A DNA stretch of 13,478 bases. Source: JACQAI01 sp035507915. GTDB taxonomy: Bacteria > Pseudomonadota > Alphaproteobacteria > Elsterales > Elsteraceae. Under the pieces are notes generated by a model, which did not search any database, was not told where the DNA came from, and saw only the letters and a list, made by a program, of their open reading frames with translations. Below, piece by piece: positions 6,733 through 13,220 of the stretch; the first letter of the stretch is position 1; each line of letters starts with the position of its first letter. A program made the translations under genes and the position numbers. The stretch is from NCBI GenBank assembly GCA_035507915.1, contig DATJNS010000055.1, positions 1-13,478 on the forward strand, given 5' to 3'.

Positions 6733-7452
6733 CTAGTGGATCTCGTTGGCGTTGGCGAGCGCGCGCTCGAGCATCGCGATGTCGAACTTGGCGTCGCGTG
6801 CGGCGTCGAGGATCACCTTCTCGCGGCGCGCCACCAGGTCGATCGCCTTCAAGAGATCGGGGATGACGCCGGGCGGGATCATCACCGCGCCGTGACGGTC
6901 GGCGTGGATCAGGTCGCCGTCCTTGACCGTCATGCCGCAGATGTTGACCTGGCCGCCGAAATCGACCGCGTGCACGAAGGCGTGGCTGGGGCCGATCTTG
7001 CCGCCGATGATCTGGAAGCCGGGCGCCAGCATGTCGAGGTCGCGGAAGCTGCCGTTGGTCACGCAGCCGAGGCAGCCGAGGCCCTTGTGGACGTTGCTCT
7101 GCACCTCGCCCCAGAACGCGCCGTAGCCAGGGTTGGGGTCGAGATCCTGGATCACCGCGATCGACGGCTGCGGCCCGTTGGCGATGTAGCGGTAATAGTC
7201 GACGCGCCGCGTGCGCATCTCGTCGGCCGGGCGCGCGGTCGGCTGCACCGAGCGGATCGTCACGGTGCGGGCGAAACCGACGATCGGCGGCAGCGCCGGG
7301 TTGGCGCATTCCAGGTGCTCGACCGTGTAGCCGTGGCCGCGCCGCTCCGGCACGACGATCTCGAGCCCGTTGCAGATCGTCGGCGTGTCGAACTTCGCCA
7401 ACGCGGCCAGCTGCTCGCGCGTCGCCGGCTGATTGTGGTCGGATTTCGGCAT
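6733..7452 (-). CDS. RraA family protein, putative 4-hydroxy-4-methyl-2-oxoglutarate/oxaloacetate-type aldolase
   Basis: A 239-residue member of the RraA/dimethylmenaquinone methyltransferase-like family. Seen: FDTPTICNGLE (21-31) at the start, an aldolase-like FWGEV (113-117), GCVTNGSFRDLDML (129-142) with R137 and D138 in the places of the substrate-binding Arg and metal-binding Asp of class II pyruvate aldolases, and GDLIHADRHGAVMIPP near the C terminus, a common family mark. The residue before Gly in the usual DG-x-x-RD motif is Asn (TNG). Retention of RD fits an aldolase/decarboxylase for 4-carboxy-4-hydroxy-2-oxo acids rather than the RNase E regulator of E. coli, where this Asp is absent. 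Start 7452 is chosen because GAGGAAA lies about 8 nt upstream; an in-frame ATG at 7506 would lie over the -10 of the proposed promoter. First gene of the minus-strand unit, divergent from nbaC. Confidence 0.85.
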   Translation of the reverse strand: MPKSDHNQPATREQLAALAKFDTPTICNGLEIVVPERRGHGYTVEHLECANPALPPIVGFARTVTIRSVQPTARPADEMRTRRVDYYRYIANGPQPSIAVIQDLDPNPGYGAFWGEVQSNVHKGLGCLGCVTNGSFRDLDMLAPGFQIIGGKIGPSHAFVHAVDFGGQVNICGMTVKDGDLIHADRHGAVMIPPGVIPDLLKAIDLVARREKVILDAARDAKFDIAMLERALANANEIH

Positions 7453-7496
7453 GACGGGTTTCCTCGCGTTGCGGCCTGGGCGCGTCGGCCGGCGCG

Positions 7497-7525
7497 ATCC
7501 AAGCATGCGGGCGAGGGATCGTCAA
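7497..7525 (-). promoter_or_regulatory. candidate sigma-70-type promoter for the RraA-TSUP unit
   Basis: On the minus strand TTGACG (7525-7520) is followed after 17 nt by TTGGAT (7502-7497), about 45 nt before the RraA start codon. The -35 is a good match, the -10 a poor one. It also supports the shorter RraA start. Confidence 0.4.
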
Positions 7526-7584
7526 ACGCTCGCGTTCGATGCTAGGAGTCTGCATCAGCCGCGCGAGCGATCGGGGAGCCCGCC

Positions 7585-8094
7585 ATGCATGCGATCAACC
7601 TGCAGCGCTGGATCGAGGAGCACCGCGATCTGCTGAAGCCGCCGGTCGGCAACGCGCAGATCTGGCGCGACGCCGATTTCATCGTCACGGTCGTCGGCGG
7701 CCCCAACCAGCGCACCGACTATCACGACGATCCCTACGAGGAGTTCTTCTATCAGCTCAAGGGAAACATGCGGCTGCGCGTGATCGAGAACGGCCGGCCG
7801 ACCGACGTGCCGATCGACGAGGGCGGCATCTTCCTGTTGCCGCCGCACGTGCGCCATTCGCCGCAGCGTCCCGAGCCGGGCTCGGTCGGCCTGGTGATCG
7901 AGCGCACCCGGCCCGCCGGCGTGATCGACGGCTTCGAATGGTACTGCCCGTCCTGCCACGGCCTCGTCCACCGGGTCGAGGTGCAGCTGCGCAGCATCGT
8001 CGACGACCTGCCGCCCTTGTTCGCGCGCTTCTACGACAGCCCCGACCTGCGCAAATGCAAGAGCTGCGGCGCCGTCCACCCAGGCAAGGGGTGA
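7585..8094 (+). CDS. nbaC: 3-hydroxyanthranilate 3,4-dioxygenase
   Basis: A 169-residue cupin dioxygenase that opens 3-hydroxyanthranilate to 2-amino-3-carboxymuconate semialdehyde in the kynurenine (tryptophan degradation / quinolinate) route or in 2-nitrobenzoate catabolism. The start MHAINLQRWIEEHRDLLKPP is diagnostic. Catalytic iron ligands H47, E53 (in YHDDPYEEFF) and H91 are present, as are the substrate-binding R43, R95 and E106, all at one constant offset of four from the residues known in the Cupriavidus enzyme. The C terminus has two CxxC pairs (C121/C124 and C158/C161), the second, rubredoxin-like iron site of the bacterial and fungal form. GGGGAG lies 6 nt before the start. No other kynurenine-pathway gene is in the window. 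It is divergent from RraA across 132 nt and convergent with the helicase gene. Confidence 0.97.
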   Translation: MHAINLQRWIEEHRDLLKPPVGNAQIWRDADFIVTVVGGPNQRTDYHDDPYEEFFYQLKGNMRLRVIENGRPTDVPIDEGGIFLLPPHVRHSPQRPEPGSVGLVIERTRPAGVIDGFEWYCPSCHGLVHRVEVQLRSIVDDLPPLFARFYDSPDLRKCKSCGAVHPGKG

Positions 8095-8102
8095 CCTGCC
8101 CG

Positions 8103-8187
8103 CCGTCATTGCGAGGCGCGCAGCGACGAAGCAATCCAGGGGGCCGTCGCGCGACTCTGGATTGCTTCGCTTCGCTCGCAATGACGG
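8103..8187. repeat. intergenic dyad repeat (CGTCATTGCGAG ... CTCGCAATGACG type)
   Basis: An 85-nt imperfect palindrome. The outer arms CCGTCATTGCGAG (8103-8115) and CTCGCAATGACGG (8175-8187) pair perfectly over 13 bp; inner arms CGAAGCAATCCAG (8127-8139) and CTGGATTGCTTCG (8157-8169) pair over another 13 bp, with about 17 nt of loop. From memory, this sequence pair recurs many times in alphaproteobacterial genomes, often between convergent genes, and gives the well-known spurious translation with DCFASLAMT. Here it lies between the stops of nbaC and the helicase gene, where it may act as a two-way terminator or mRNA 3' stabiliser. No transposase is nearby. Confidence 0.85.
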
Positions 8188-8200
8188 GCGGGGGCCTTGG

Positions 8201-10651
8201 TTAGAACGGTAGCTCGGCGGTGCCGCGCGTGTCGGTCGCCTCGGCGATCAATTCCTCGGCGGCCTCGTCGAGCAGGTCGTCGATCGCGGTGCCGTAGACC
8301 GCCTCGCGGCCGATATCGAGGAGCACCGGCACGGCGAGCGGCGACACGCGGCCGAGCCGGCGATGGCGGATCTTGCCCTTGATGCGCGCCAGCATGGCGG
8401 ACAGGCGCCCGACGTCGGTCAGGCCGCCGGTGGCGTCGGCGCGGGTCGCGCGCAGCAGGACGTGCTCGGGCTCGTGACGGCGCAGCACGTCGTAGATCAG
8501 ATCGGCGCTGAACATGACCTGCCGGCCGGTCTTCTCACGGCCCGGCACGCGCCGCTCGATCAGCCCGGCGATCACCGCGACCGCGCGGAACGTCCGGCGC
8601 AGCATCGAGGACTCGTCCATCCAGGCCTCGAGGTCGTCGCCCAGCATGTCCTGGTCGAACAGGCGATCGATCGCGCGCGCCGGCTCGAGCGACCAGATCG
8701 CGATCGCGTAGTCGGTCGCGACGAAGCCGAGCGGTCCGAGCCCGGCGCGCTCCATGCGTCGCGTCAGCAGCATGCCGAGGGTCTGGTGTGCGTTGCGCCC
8801 CTCGAAGGAATAGGCGACCAGGAACTCCTGGCCGCCGCGTGGAAAGGTCTCGACCAGGAGACCGTCGGGGCTCGGCAGCACCGAGCGCCAGCGCTGCAGC
8901 TCGAGCCACTCTCTGACGGCGGGCGGAAAGTCGTGCCAGCGCCGCGGCTCGGCGAGCAGGCCGCGCACCCGTGCGGCGAGCTGCGTCGACAGCGGCAGGC
9001 GGCCGCCGGCGTAGGCCGGGATCTTGGGCGCGTCGCCCGCGCCGGGCGTCACCTCGACGACGTTGAGCCGCACCGCCTCGAAGCGCAGCAGCCGGCCGGC
9101 GAACACGAAGGTGTCGCCCGGGCTGAGCCCGTTGACGAAATACTCCTCGATGTCGCCCAGCACGGGGCCGCGCTTCAGCTTCACGCGCAGGAGGTCGGCC
9201 TCCACGATGGTGCCGATGTTCATGCGATGGCGCTGTGCGACGCGGTCGCTCACCACGTTGAGCCGACCGCGGCTGTCGCGGATCAGCCGGCGGAACTGCT
9301 CGTAGCCGCCGAGCGCGTAGCCGCCGGTGGCGACGAACGACACCACGTCGTCGAAATCCTTGCGCGCGAGCCCGGCATAGGGCGCCGCGGACGTCACCTC
9401 GCGATAGAGCGCGTCGGGCTCGAACGGCGCCGCGCAGGCGGTGCCGAGCACGTGCTGCGCCAGCACGTCGAGCGCGCCCGGTCGCGGCGGTTCGCCGTCG
9501 AGCTCGCCGGCGGCGACCGCGTCGATCGCGGCGCGGCATTCGAGATACTCGAAGCGGTTGGCCGGCGCGAGCAGCGCGCGGCTCGGCGTGTCGAGGCGAT
9601 GGTTGGCGCGGCCGATGCGCTGCATCAGGCGGCTGGCGCCCTTGGGCGCGCCGACCTGGATCACCAGGTCGACCGCGCCCCAGTCGATGCCGAGGTCGAG
9701 CGAGGCGGTGGCGACCACTGCGCGCAGCGCGCCGCGCGCCATCGCGGCCTCGACCTTGCGGCGCTGCTCGACCGCGAGGCTGCCGTGATGCAGCGCGATC
9801 GCCAGCGTCTCGTCGTTGAGCCGCCACAGCGCCTGGAACACGAGCTCGGCCTGCGCGCGCGTGTTGACGAACACCAAGGTCGTGCCGTGACGGCGGATCG
9901 CCTGATAGATCTCGGCGGCCGCGTGCATCGCCATGCGGCCGGCCCACGGCAAGGTCTCGCCGGCGACGAGGATCGCGATCTCGGGCGTCGCGCCCGGTGC
10001 GCCGACGATGCGCCGGACCGCGCCGTCGGCGCGGCCGGTCGGCGACAGCCAGGCCTCGAGCGCGTCGGGCTGGGCGACGGTCGCCGACAGCCCGATGCGC
10101 CGCAATCCCGGCGCGAGGCTCTGCAAGCGCGCCAGGTTGAGGGCCAGGAGATCGCCGCGCTTGGTGCCGGCGAGCGCGTGCAGCTCGTCGATCACGACGA
10201 TTGCGAGCGCGCCGAACAGCGCCGGCGCGTCCGGGAGCGAGGTCAGCAACGCCAGCGACTCAGGCGTGGTCAGCAGGATTTGCGGCGGGCGCTCGCGCTG
10301 GCGGCTGCGCTTGTGGGCGGGCGTGTCGCCGGTGCGCGTCTCGGCGCGCACGTCGAGCGCCATCTCGGCGATCGGCGTCATCAGGTTGCGCTGGACGTCG
10401 ACGGTCAACGCCTTGAGGGGCGAGACGTACAGCGTGTGGAGCTGCCCGGTCGGACTCGTGTCGAGCTCGATCAGGCTGGGCAGAAATCCGGCGAGCGTCT
10501 TGCCGCCGCCGGTCGGCGCGATCAGGAGCGCCGATCGTCCGGCGCGCGCGGCGTCGAGCACCGCGTGTTGGTGCGCATGCGGTTGCCAGCCGCGGCGCGC
10601 GAACCAGTCGGCGAAGCGCGGCGGCAGCGGGGCGGGCGGCGCCGTGTCCAT
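8201..10651 (-). CDS. ligase-associated DNA damage response DEXH-box helicase (small Lhr family)
   Basis: An 816-residue superfamily 2 helicase of the Lhr type, the length of the ligase-associated form (full Lhr is about 1,500). Seen: APTGGGKT Walker A (45-52), VSPLKAL motif Ia (76-82), TTPESL (128-133), DELH motif II (155-158), GLSATV motif III, LVFVNTRAQAE motif IV, ATASLDLGIDWGAVDLVIQ motif V and QRIGRANHR motif VI, followed by the winged-helix and Lhr-specific C-terminal region. The family unwinds DNA 3' to 5' and in many bacteria sits in a repair cassette with an ATP-dependent DNA ligase, an exonuclease and the PdeM endonuclease; none of these is in the window. ATG 10651 is chosen because the in-frame TTG at 10678 lies inside the upstream terminator T-tract. 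No Shine-Dalgarno is visible at 10651, so leaderless or weak initiation is possible. Confidence 0.93.
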   Translation of the reverse strand: MDTAPPAPLPPRFADWFARRGWQPHAHQHAVLDAARAGRSALLIAPTGGGKTLAGFLPSLIELDTSPTGQLHTLYVSPLKALTVDVQRNLMTPIAEMALDVRAETRTGDTPAHKRSRQRERPPQILLTTPESLALLTSLPDAPALFGALAIVVIDELHALAGTKRGDLLALNLARLQSLAPGLRRIGLSATVAQPDALEAWLSPTGRADGAVRRIVGAPGATPEIAILVAGETLPWAGRMAMHAAAEIYQAIRRHGTTLVFVNTRAQAELVFQALWRLNDETLAIALHHGSLAVEQRRKVEAAMARGALRAVVATASLDLGIDWGAVDLVIQVGAPKGASRLMQRIGRANHRLDTPSRALLAPANRFEYLECRAAIDAVAAGELDGEPPRPGALDVLAQHVLGTACAAPFEPDALYREVTSAAPYAGLARKDFDDVVSFVATGGYALGGYEQFRRLIRDSRGRLNVVSDRVAQRHRMNIGTIVEADLLRVKLKRGPVLGDIEEYFVNGLSPGDTFVFAGRLLRFEAVRLNVVEVTPGAGDAPKIPAYAGGRLPLSTQLAARVRGLLAEPRRWHDFPPAVREWLELQRWRSVLPSPDGLLVETFPRGGQEFLVAYSFEGRNAHQTLGMLLTRRMERAGLGPLGFVATDYAIAIWSLEPARAIDRLFDQDMLGDDLEAWMDESSMLRRTFRAVAVIAGLIERRVPGREKTGRQVMFSADLIYDVLRRHEPEHVLLRATRADATGGLTDVGRLSAMLARIKGKIRHRRLGRVSPLAVPVLLDIGREAVYGTAIDDLLDEAAEELIAEATDTRGTAELPF

Positions 10652-10669
10652 CGCATCACGGTAGCACCT

Positions 10670-10708
10670 CAAAAACAAAGGGGAGAGCCGCGGGACGGCT
10701 CTCCCCTT
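10670..10708 (-). terminator. intrinsic terminator after the small lipoprotein gene
   Basis: A perfect 13-bp stem (arms 10678-10690 and 10696-10708; AAGGGGAGAGCCG with its complement) and 5-nt loop, followed on the minus strand by TTTGTTTTTG. It starts about 21 nt after the lipoprotein stop codon and its T-tract ends less than 20 nt before the helicase start codon. Confidence 0.9.
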
Positions 10709-10729
10709 CGGGATCTCGATGGCGAGGCG

Positions 10730-10942
10730 CTACTTCTGCGGACCCTTCCAGGCCGAGTTGGTCACCGCGCAATTGTTCATGCTCGCGGTGTCCTTCACCT
10801 GGCCTTCCTTGTTGGGATTCACCCACCAGGATACCGAGCCGTCCGCCAGACAGGTGCTGGGGCTGCTGGCCGTGCCGTTCGGGTCGCAGCCGGCCAACGC
10901 AAGACCGTAACAGATCGCAACAATGCCGAGCGTGATCCTCAT
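10730..10942 (-). CDS. small lipoprotein, 70 aa, unknown function
   Basis: A short protein beginning MRITLGIVAICYGLALAGC: a basic start, hydrophobic stretch and lipobox LAGC, so C19 is probably lipidated and the mature part is only about 52 residues, held at the inner or outer membrane. The mature part is polar, Ser/Thr/Asn-rich, with SWWVNPNKEG (38-47) and two Cys (C31, C58) that could pair in the periplasm. I recognise no family. ATG 10942 is preferred because GAGGAA lies 8 nt upstream; an in-frame ATG at 10957 has no ribosome site. A standard intrinsic terminator follows, and a candidate promoter lies about 45 nt upstream, so this looks like a one-gene transcription unit. Its codons are less GC-biased than those of its neighbours. 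Confidence 0.75.
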   Translation of the reverse strand: MRITLGIVAICYGLALAGCDPNGTASSPSTCLADGSVSWWVNPNKEGQVKDTASMNNCAVTNSAWKGPQK

Positions 10943-10983
10943 GAATCGATTCCTCATCAATGTAAATGGGAGGTGCACGGGCG

Positions 10984-11012
10984 AGGATAGTACGCCCATC
11001 CCGATAGTCCAA
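10984..11012 (-). promoter_or_regulatory. candidate promoter for the small lipoprotein gene
   Basis: On the minus strand TTGGAC (11012-11007), 17 nt, TATCCT (10989-10984), in a locally AT-richer stretch that also holds a TTGTCA a little upstream. Match quality is moderate (3/6 and 4/6), but the position, about 42 nt before the start codon, is reasonable. Confidence 0.35.
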
Positions 11013-11061
11013 TTGTTTGACAAAACCCACGCAGCGCGTCGCGACCGCGGGGACGCCGGCG

Positions 11062-12078
11062 TCAGTACGCGCGATCGATCGCGAACTGCGCGGCCTCGAT
11101 CAGCGCGCGGCGCTCGATGCCGTCCGGGAACACGCCCAGCGCTTCCTTGGCGAGCGAGCCGTAATGGCGCGCGCGCTCCACCGTCTCGGTCAGCGCGCCG
11201 TAGCGCTCGAGCAACATCTGGGCGCGCGCCAGATCGTCGTCGTTCTGGTCGAGTGTCTCGAGCGTGCGGCGCCAGAATTGCCGCTCCTCGGCGCTGCCGC
11301 GCCGGAACGCCAGGATCACGGGCAAGGTGATCTTGCCCTCGCGGAAATCGTCGCCCACGGTCTTGCCGAGCGCGGCCTGCGAGGCGGCGTAGTCGAGCGC
11401 GTCGTCGATCAGCTGGAACGAGATGCCGAGATTGAGCCCGAAGCGTCCGAGCGCGTCCTCTTCGGTCTGCCCGCGGTCGGCGACCACCGCGCCGATGCGC
11501 GCGGCCGCCATGAAGAGCTCCGCGGTCTTGGCGCGGATCACCTGCAGGTAATCCTCCTCGCGGGTGTCGAGATCGTTCGAGGTCACGAGCTGGTGCACCT
11601 CGCCCTCGGCGATCACCGCCGACGCCGAGCTCAGGATGTCGAGCACCTTGAGCGAGCCGTCCTCGACCATCAGCTTGAAGGCGCGGCTGAAGAGGAAATC
11701 GCCGACCAGCACGCTGGGCTTGTTGCCCCACACCGAGTTGGCGGTGGCGAGGCCGCGCCGGAGCGCGCTGTCGTCGACCACGTCGTCGTGCAGCAGGGTC
11801 GCGGTATGGATGAACTCGACGCAGGCGGCGAGACGGTGGTGGCGCTCGCCCCGGTAGCCGCACAGGCGGGCGGTGGCAAGTGTAAGCATCGGGCGCAGGC
11901 GCTTGCCGCCGGCCGCGACGATGTGGCCGGCGAGCTGCGGGATCAGCGCCACCGGGCTGTGCATGCGCTCGACGATCAGCCGGTTCACGCACTCGAGGTC
12001 GGTCGAGACCAGCGCCGTCAGCGCATCCAGCGATGCGCGGCCCTTCCTCTTGTCTTCGTACTCGACGAGCGCGGCCAC
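11062..12078 (-). CDS. ispB: long-chain polyprenyl diphosphate synthase (octaprenyl/decaprenyl type)
   Basis: A 338-residue trans-isoprenyl diphosphate synthase, full length. It adds isopentenyl diphosphate units to farnesyl or geranylgeranyl diphosphate to make the ubiquinone side chain, in the cytoplasm. Seen: GGKRLRP (57-63), which binds the diphosphate; the first Asp-rich motif LLHDDVVDD (95-103); the second, FQLIDDALD (221-229). The residue five positions before the first Asp motif is Ala (A93), as in long-chain rather than short-chain enzymes. Exact chain length cannot be read; alphaproteobacteria most often make Q10, so decaprenyl is likely. It starts with GTG behind AAGGTAAGG. A good sigma-70-like promoter lies 50-76 nt upstream, and the gene is divergent from DUF2007, an order that I recall as common in this class. 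Confidence 0.93.
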   Translation of the reverse strand: MAALVEYEDKRKGRASLDALTALVSTDLECVNRLIVERMHSPVALIPQLAGHIVAAGGKRLRPMLTLATARLCGYRGERHHRLAACVEFIHTATLLHDDVVDDSALRRGLATANSVWGNKPSVLVGDFLFSRAFKLMVEDGSLKVLDILSSASAVIAEGEVHQLVTSNDLDTREEDYLQVIRAKTAELFMAAARIGAVVADRGQTEEDALGRFGLNLGISFQLIDDALDYAASQAALGKTVGDDFREGKITLPVILAFRRGSAEERQFWRRTLETLDQNDDDLARAQMLLERYGALTETVERARHYGSLAKEALGVFPDGIERRALIEAAQFAIDRAY

Positions 12079-12126
12079 CAGACCTTACCTTTCCCGCGGA
12101 CGTTTGTGCCCACCGTCCCTGCCGGG

Positions 12127-12154
12127 AGCATAGGTTGCGCCTTGGCTGGGTCAA
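12127..12154 (-). promoter_or_regulatory. sigma-70-like promoter for the polyprenyl synthase gene
   Basis: On the minus strand TTGACC (12154-12149), 16 nt, TATGCT (12132-12127). The -35 matches 5/6 and the -10 4/6; the -10 ends about 48 nt before the GTG start. It is the best promoter match seen in the window. Confidence 0.55.
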
Positions 12155-12201
12155 GCGCGCCGGCTTTGGATGCACGTGAGCGGGGGACCCGGGGTTCGCC
12201 C

Positions 12202-12426
12202 ATGCGGGAAGTTCTGCGCAGCAACGACACGGTGCGCCTGTCCTGGCTGACGGCCCTGCTGGCCGATGCGGGGATCGCCGCCGTCCTGTTCGACGACCAT
12301 ATGAGCATCATCGAAGGCAGCATCGGCGCCTTGCCGCGACGCCTGATGGTCGAGGACGCCGATCACGCGCGCGCCCTTCGGGTCTTGGCCGAGGCAGGGG
12401 AGAAGCTCGATCGTGGCGGCGGCTGA
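12202..12426 (+). CDS. DUF2007 domain protein (putative signal-transducing protein)
   Basis: A 74-residue protein that is a single DUF2007 domain. Seen: MREVLRSNDTVRLSWLTALL (start to 20), then an ADAGIAAVLFDDHMS strand-helix (21-35) and LPRRLMVEDADHARALRVL (44-62), the pattern of a small ferredoxin-like fold in which an N-terminal strand, helix, and a second helix repeat. The domain is annotated as possibly signal-transducing or protein-binding, without a proven role. Its last 14 nt overlap the start of the methyltransferase gene, so the two are translated in a coupled way. No strong Shine-Dalgarno is seen before ATG 12202. Together with the next two genes and the divergent polyprenyl synthase it makes an order I recall in many alphaproteobacteria. 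Confidence 0.85.
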   Translation: MREVLRSNDTVRLSWLTALLADAGIAAVLFDDHMSIIEGSIGALPRRLMVEDADHARALRVLAEAGEKLDRGGG

Positions 12427-13213
12427 CGAGGATCGCGTTGGTCATCTGCTGGGCGGTCGGGTCGCGCTGGCCCAGCCGACGGCCGGCTATCGCACGGCGA
12501 TCGATCCGGTGCTGCTGGCCGCCGCGGTGGACGCCGGCCCCGGCGACACGGTGATCGATCTCGGCTGCGGCGTCGGCGCCGCCGCGTTCTGTCTGATGCA
12601 GCGCGTGCCCGAGCTGCGCGTGACCGGCGTCGACGACGATCCCGACGCGCTCGCGCTGGCGACCGCCAACGCGCACCGCAACGGCCGCGCCGCATTCGCG
12701 GCGCGGCGGATCGACATCCTGGCCGAACCGCCGGCGCTGGCGGCGCTCGGCCCGGTCGACCACGTGATGATCAACCCGCCGTTCCATCCCGCCGAGGCGA
12801 GCGAGGCGTCGCCGGCGCCGAGCCGGGCGCGCGCGACGATCGCCGACTTCGCGCTGGCCGACTGGCTCGGCGGCGCGGCGCGCCTGATCGGCGCGCGCGG
12901 CACGCTCACCCTGGTGCACCGCGCCGACCGGCTCGATCTTGTGCTGGCGGCACTGCCCAAAGGCATGGGCGGCGTGGTGGTGGTGCCGCTGTGGCCGCGC
13001 GCCGGCGAGCCCGCCAAGCGCGTGATCGTGATCGCCCACAAGGGCTCGCGCGCGCCGCTGGTGTTGACCGCCGGCCTGGTGCTGCACCGGCCCGACGGCG
13101 GTTTCACCGCGGCGGCCGACGCCGTGCTGCGCGATGGGATCGGCCTCGGCGAGACGATTGCCGGCGCGTGGCGCACGCGCACCCGGCGGCGCGTCGCGCT
13201 GCCGGCGTCCTAG
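12413..13213 (+). CDS. SAM-dependent N6-adenine methyltransferase, TrmN6-like (COG4123)
   Basis: A 266-residue Rossmann-fold methyltransferase. Seen: AQPTAGYRTAIDPVLLAAAV (20-39), matching the GYR-x-x-x-D-x-x-LLA start of the tRNA1(Val) A37 N6-methyltransferase group; VIDLGCGVGAAAF (47-59), SAM-binding motif I; GVDDDPDALALA (72-83), motif II; and INPPFHP (120-126), the catalytic NPPF motif of N6-adenine and related amino methyltransferases. The probable job is methylation of an adenine in tRNA, but protein or other RNA targets occur in this fold. It starts with GTG at 12413, behind GGGGAG with about 10-nt spacing, inside the end of the DUF2007 gene. The S49 peptidase gene starts 7 nt after its stop, so the three genes form one operon. 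Confidence 0.88.
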   Translation: MAAADEDRVGHLLGGRVALAQPTAGYRTAIDPVLLAAAVDAGPGDTVIDLGCGVGAAAFCLMQRVPELRVTGVDDDPDALALATANAHRNGRAAFAARRIDILAEPPALAALGPVDHVMINPPFHPAEASEASPAPSRARATIADFALADWLGGAARLIGARGTLTLVHRADRLDLVLAALPKGMGGVVVVPLWPRAGEPAKRVIVIAHKGSRAPLVLTAGLVLHRPDGGFTAAADAVLRDGIGLGETIAGAWRTRTRRRVALPAS

Positions 13214-13220
13214 GCGCACG

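Noticed and set aside
7453..7506. Upstream ATG (7506) extending the RraA protein by 18 residues
   Set aside because: It overlaps the candidate -10 region and lacks a ribosome site, whereas 7452 has GAGGAAA at good spacing.
7555..8181. 208-codon frame on the minus strand starting in the repeat
   Set aside because: Antisense to nbaC, and its N terminus is the well-known spurious translation of the dyad repeat.
8363..10990. 875-codon open frame on the plus strand
   Set aside because: It covers the opposite strand of the helicase gene, whose helicase motifs are unmistakable; the product is low complexity.
10730..12175. 481-codon frame on the minus strand ending in the lipoprotein
   Set aside because: Its first 400 codons are a shadow of the polyprenyl synthase gene; only the last 70 codons, with their own Shine-Dalgarno and signal peptide, are a plausible gene.
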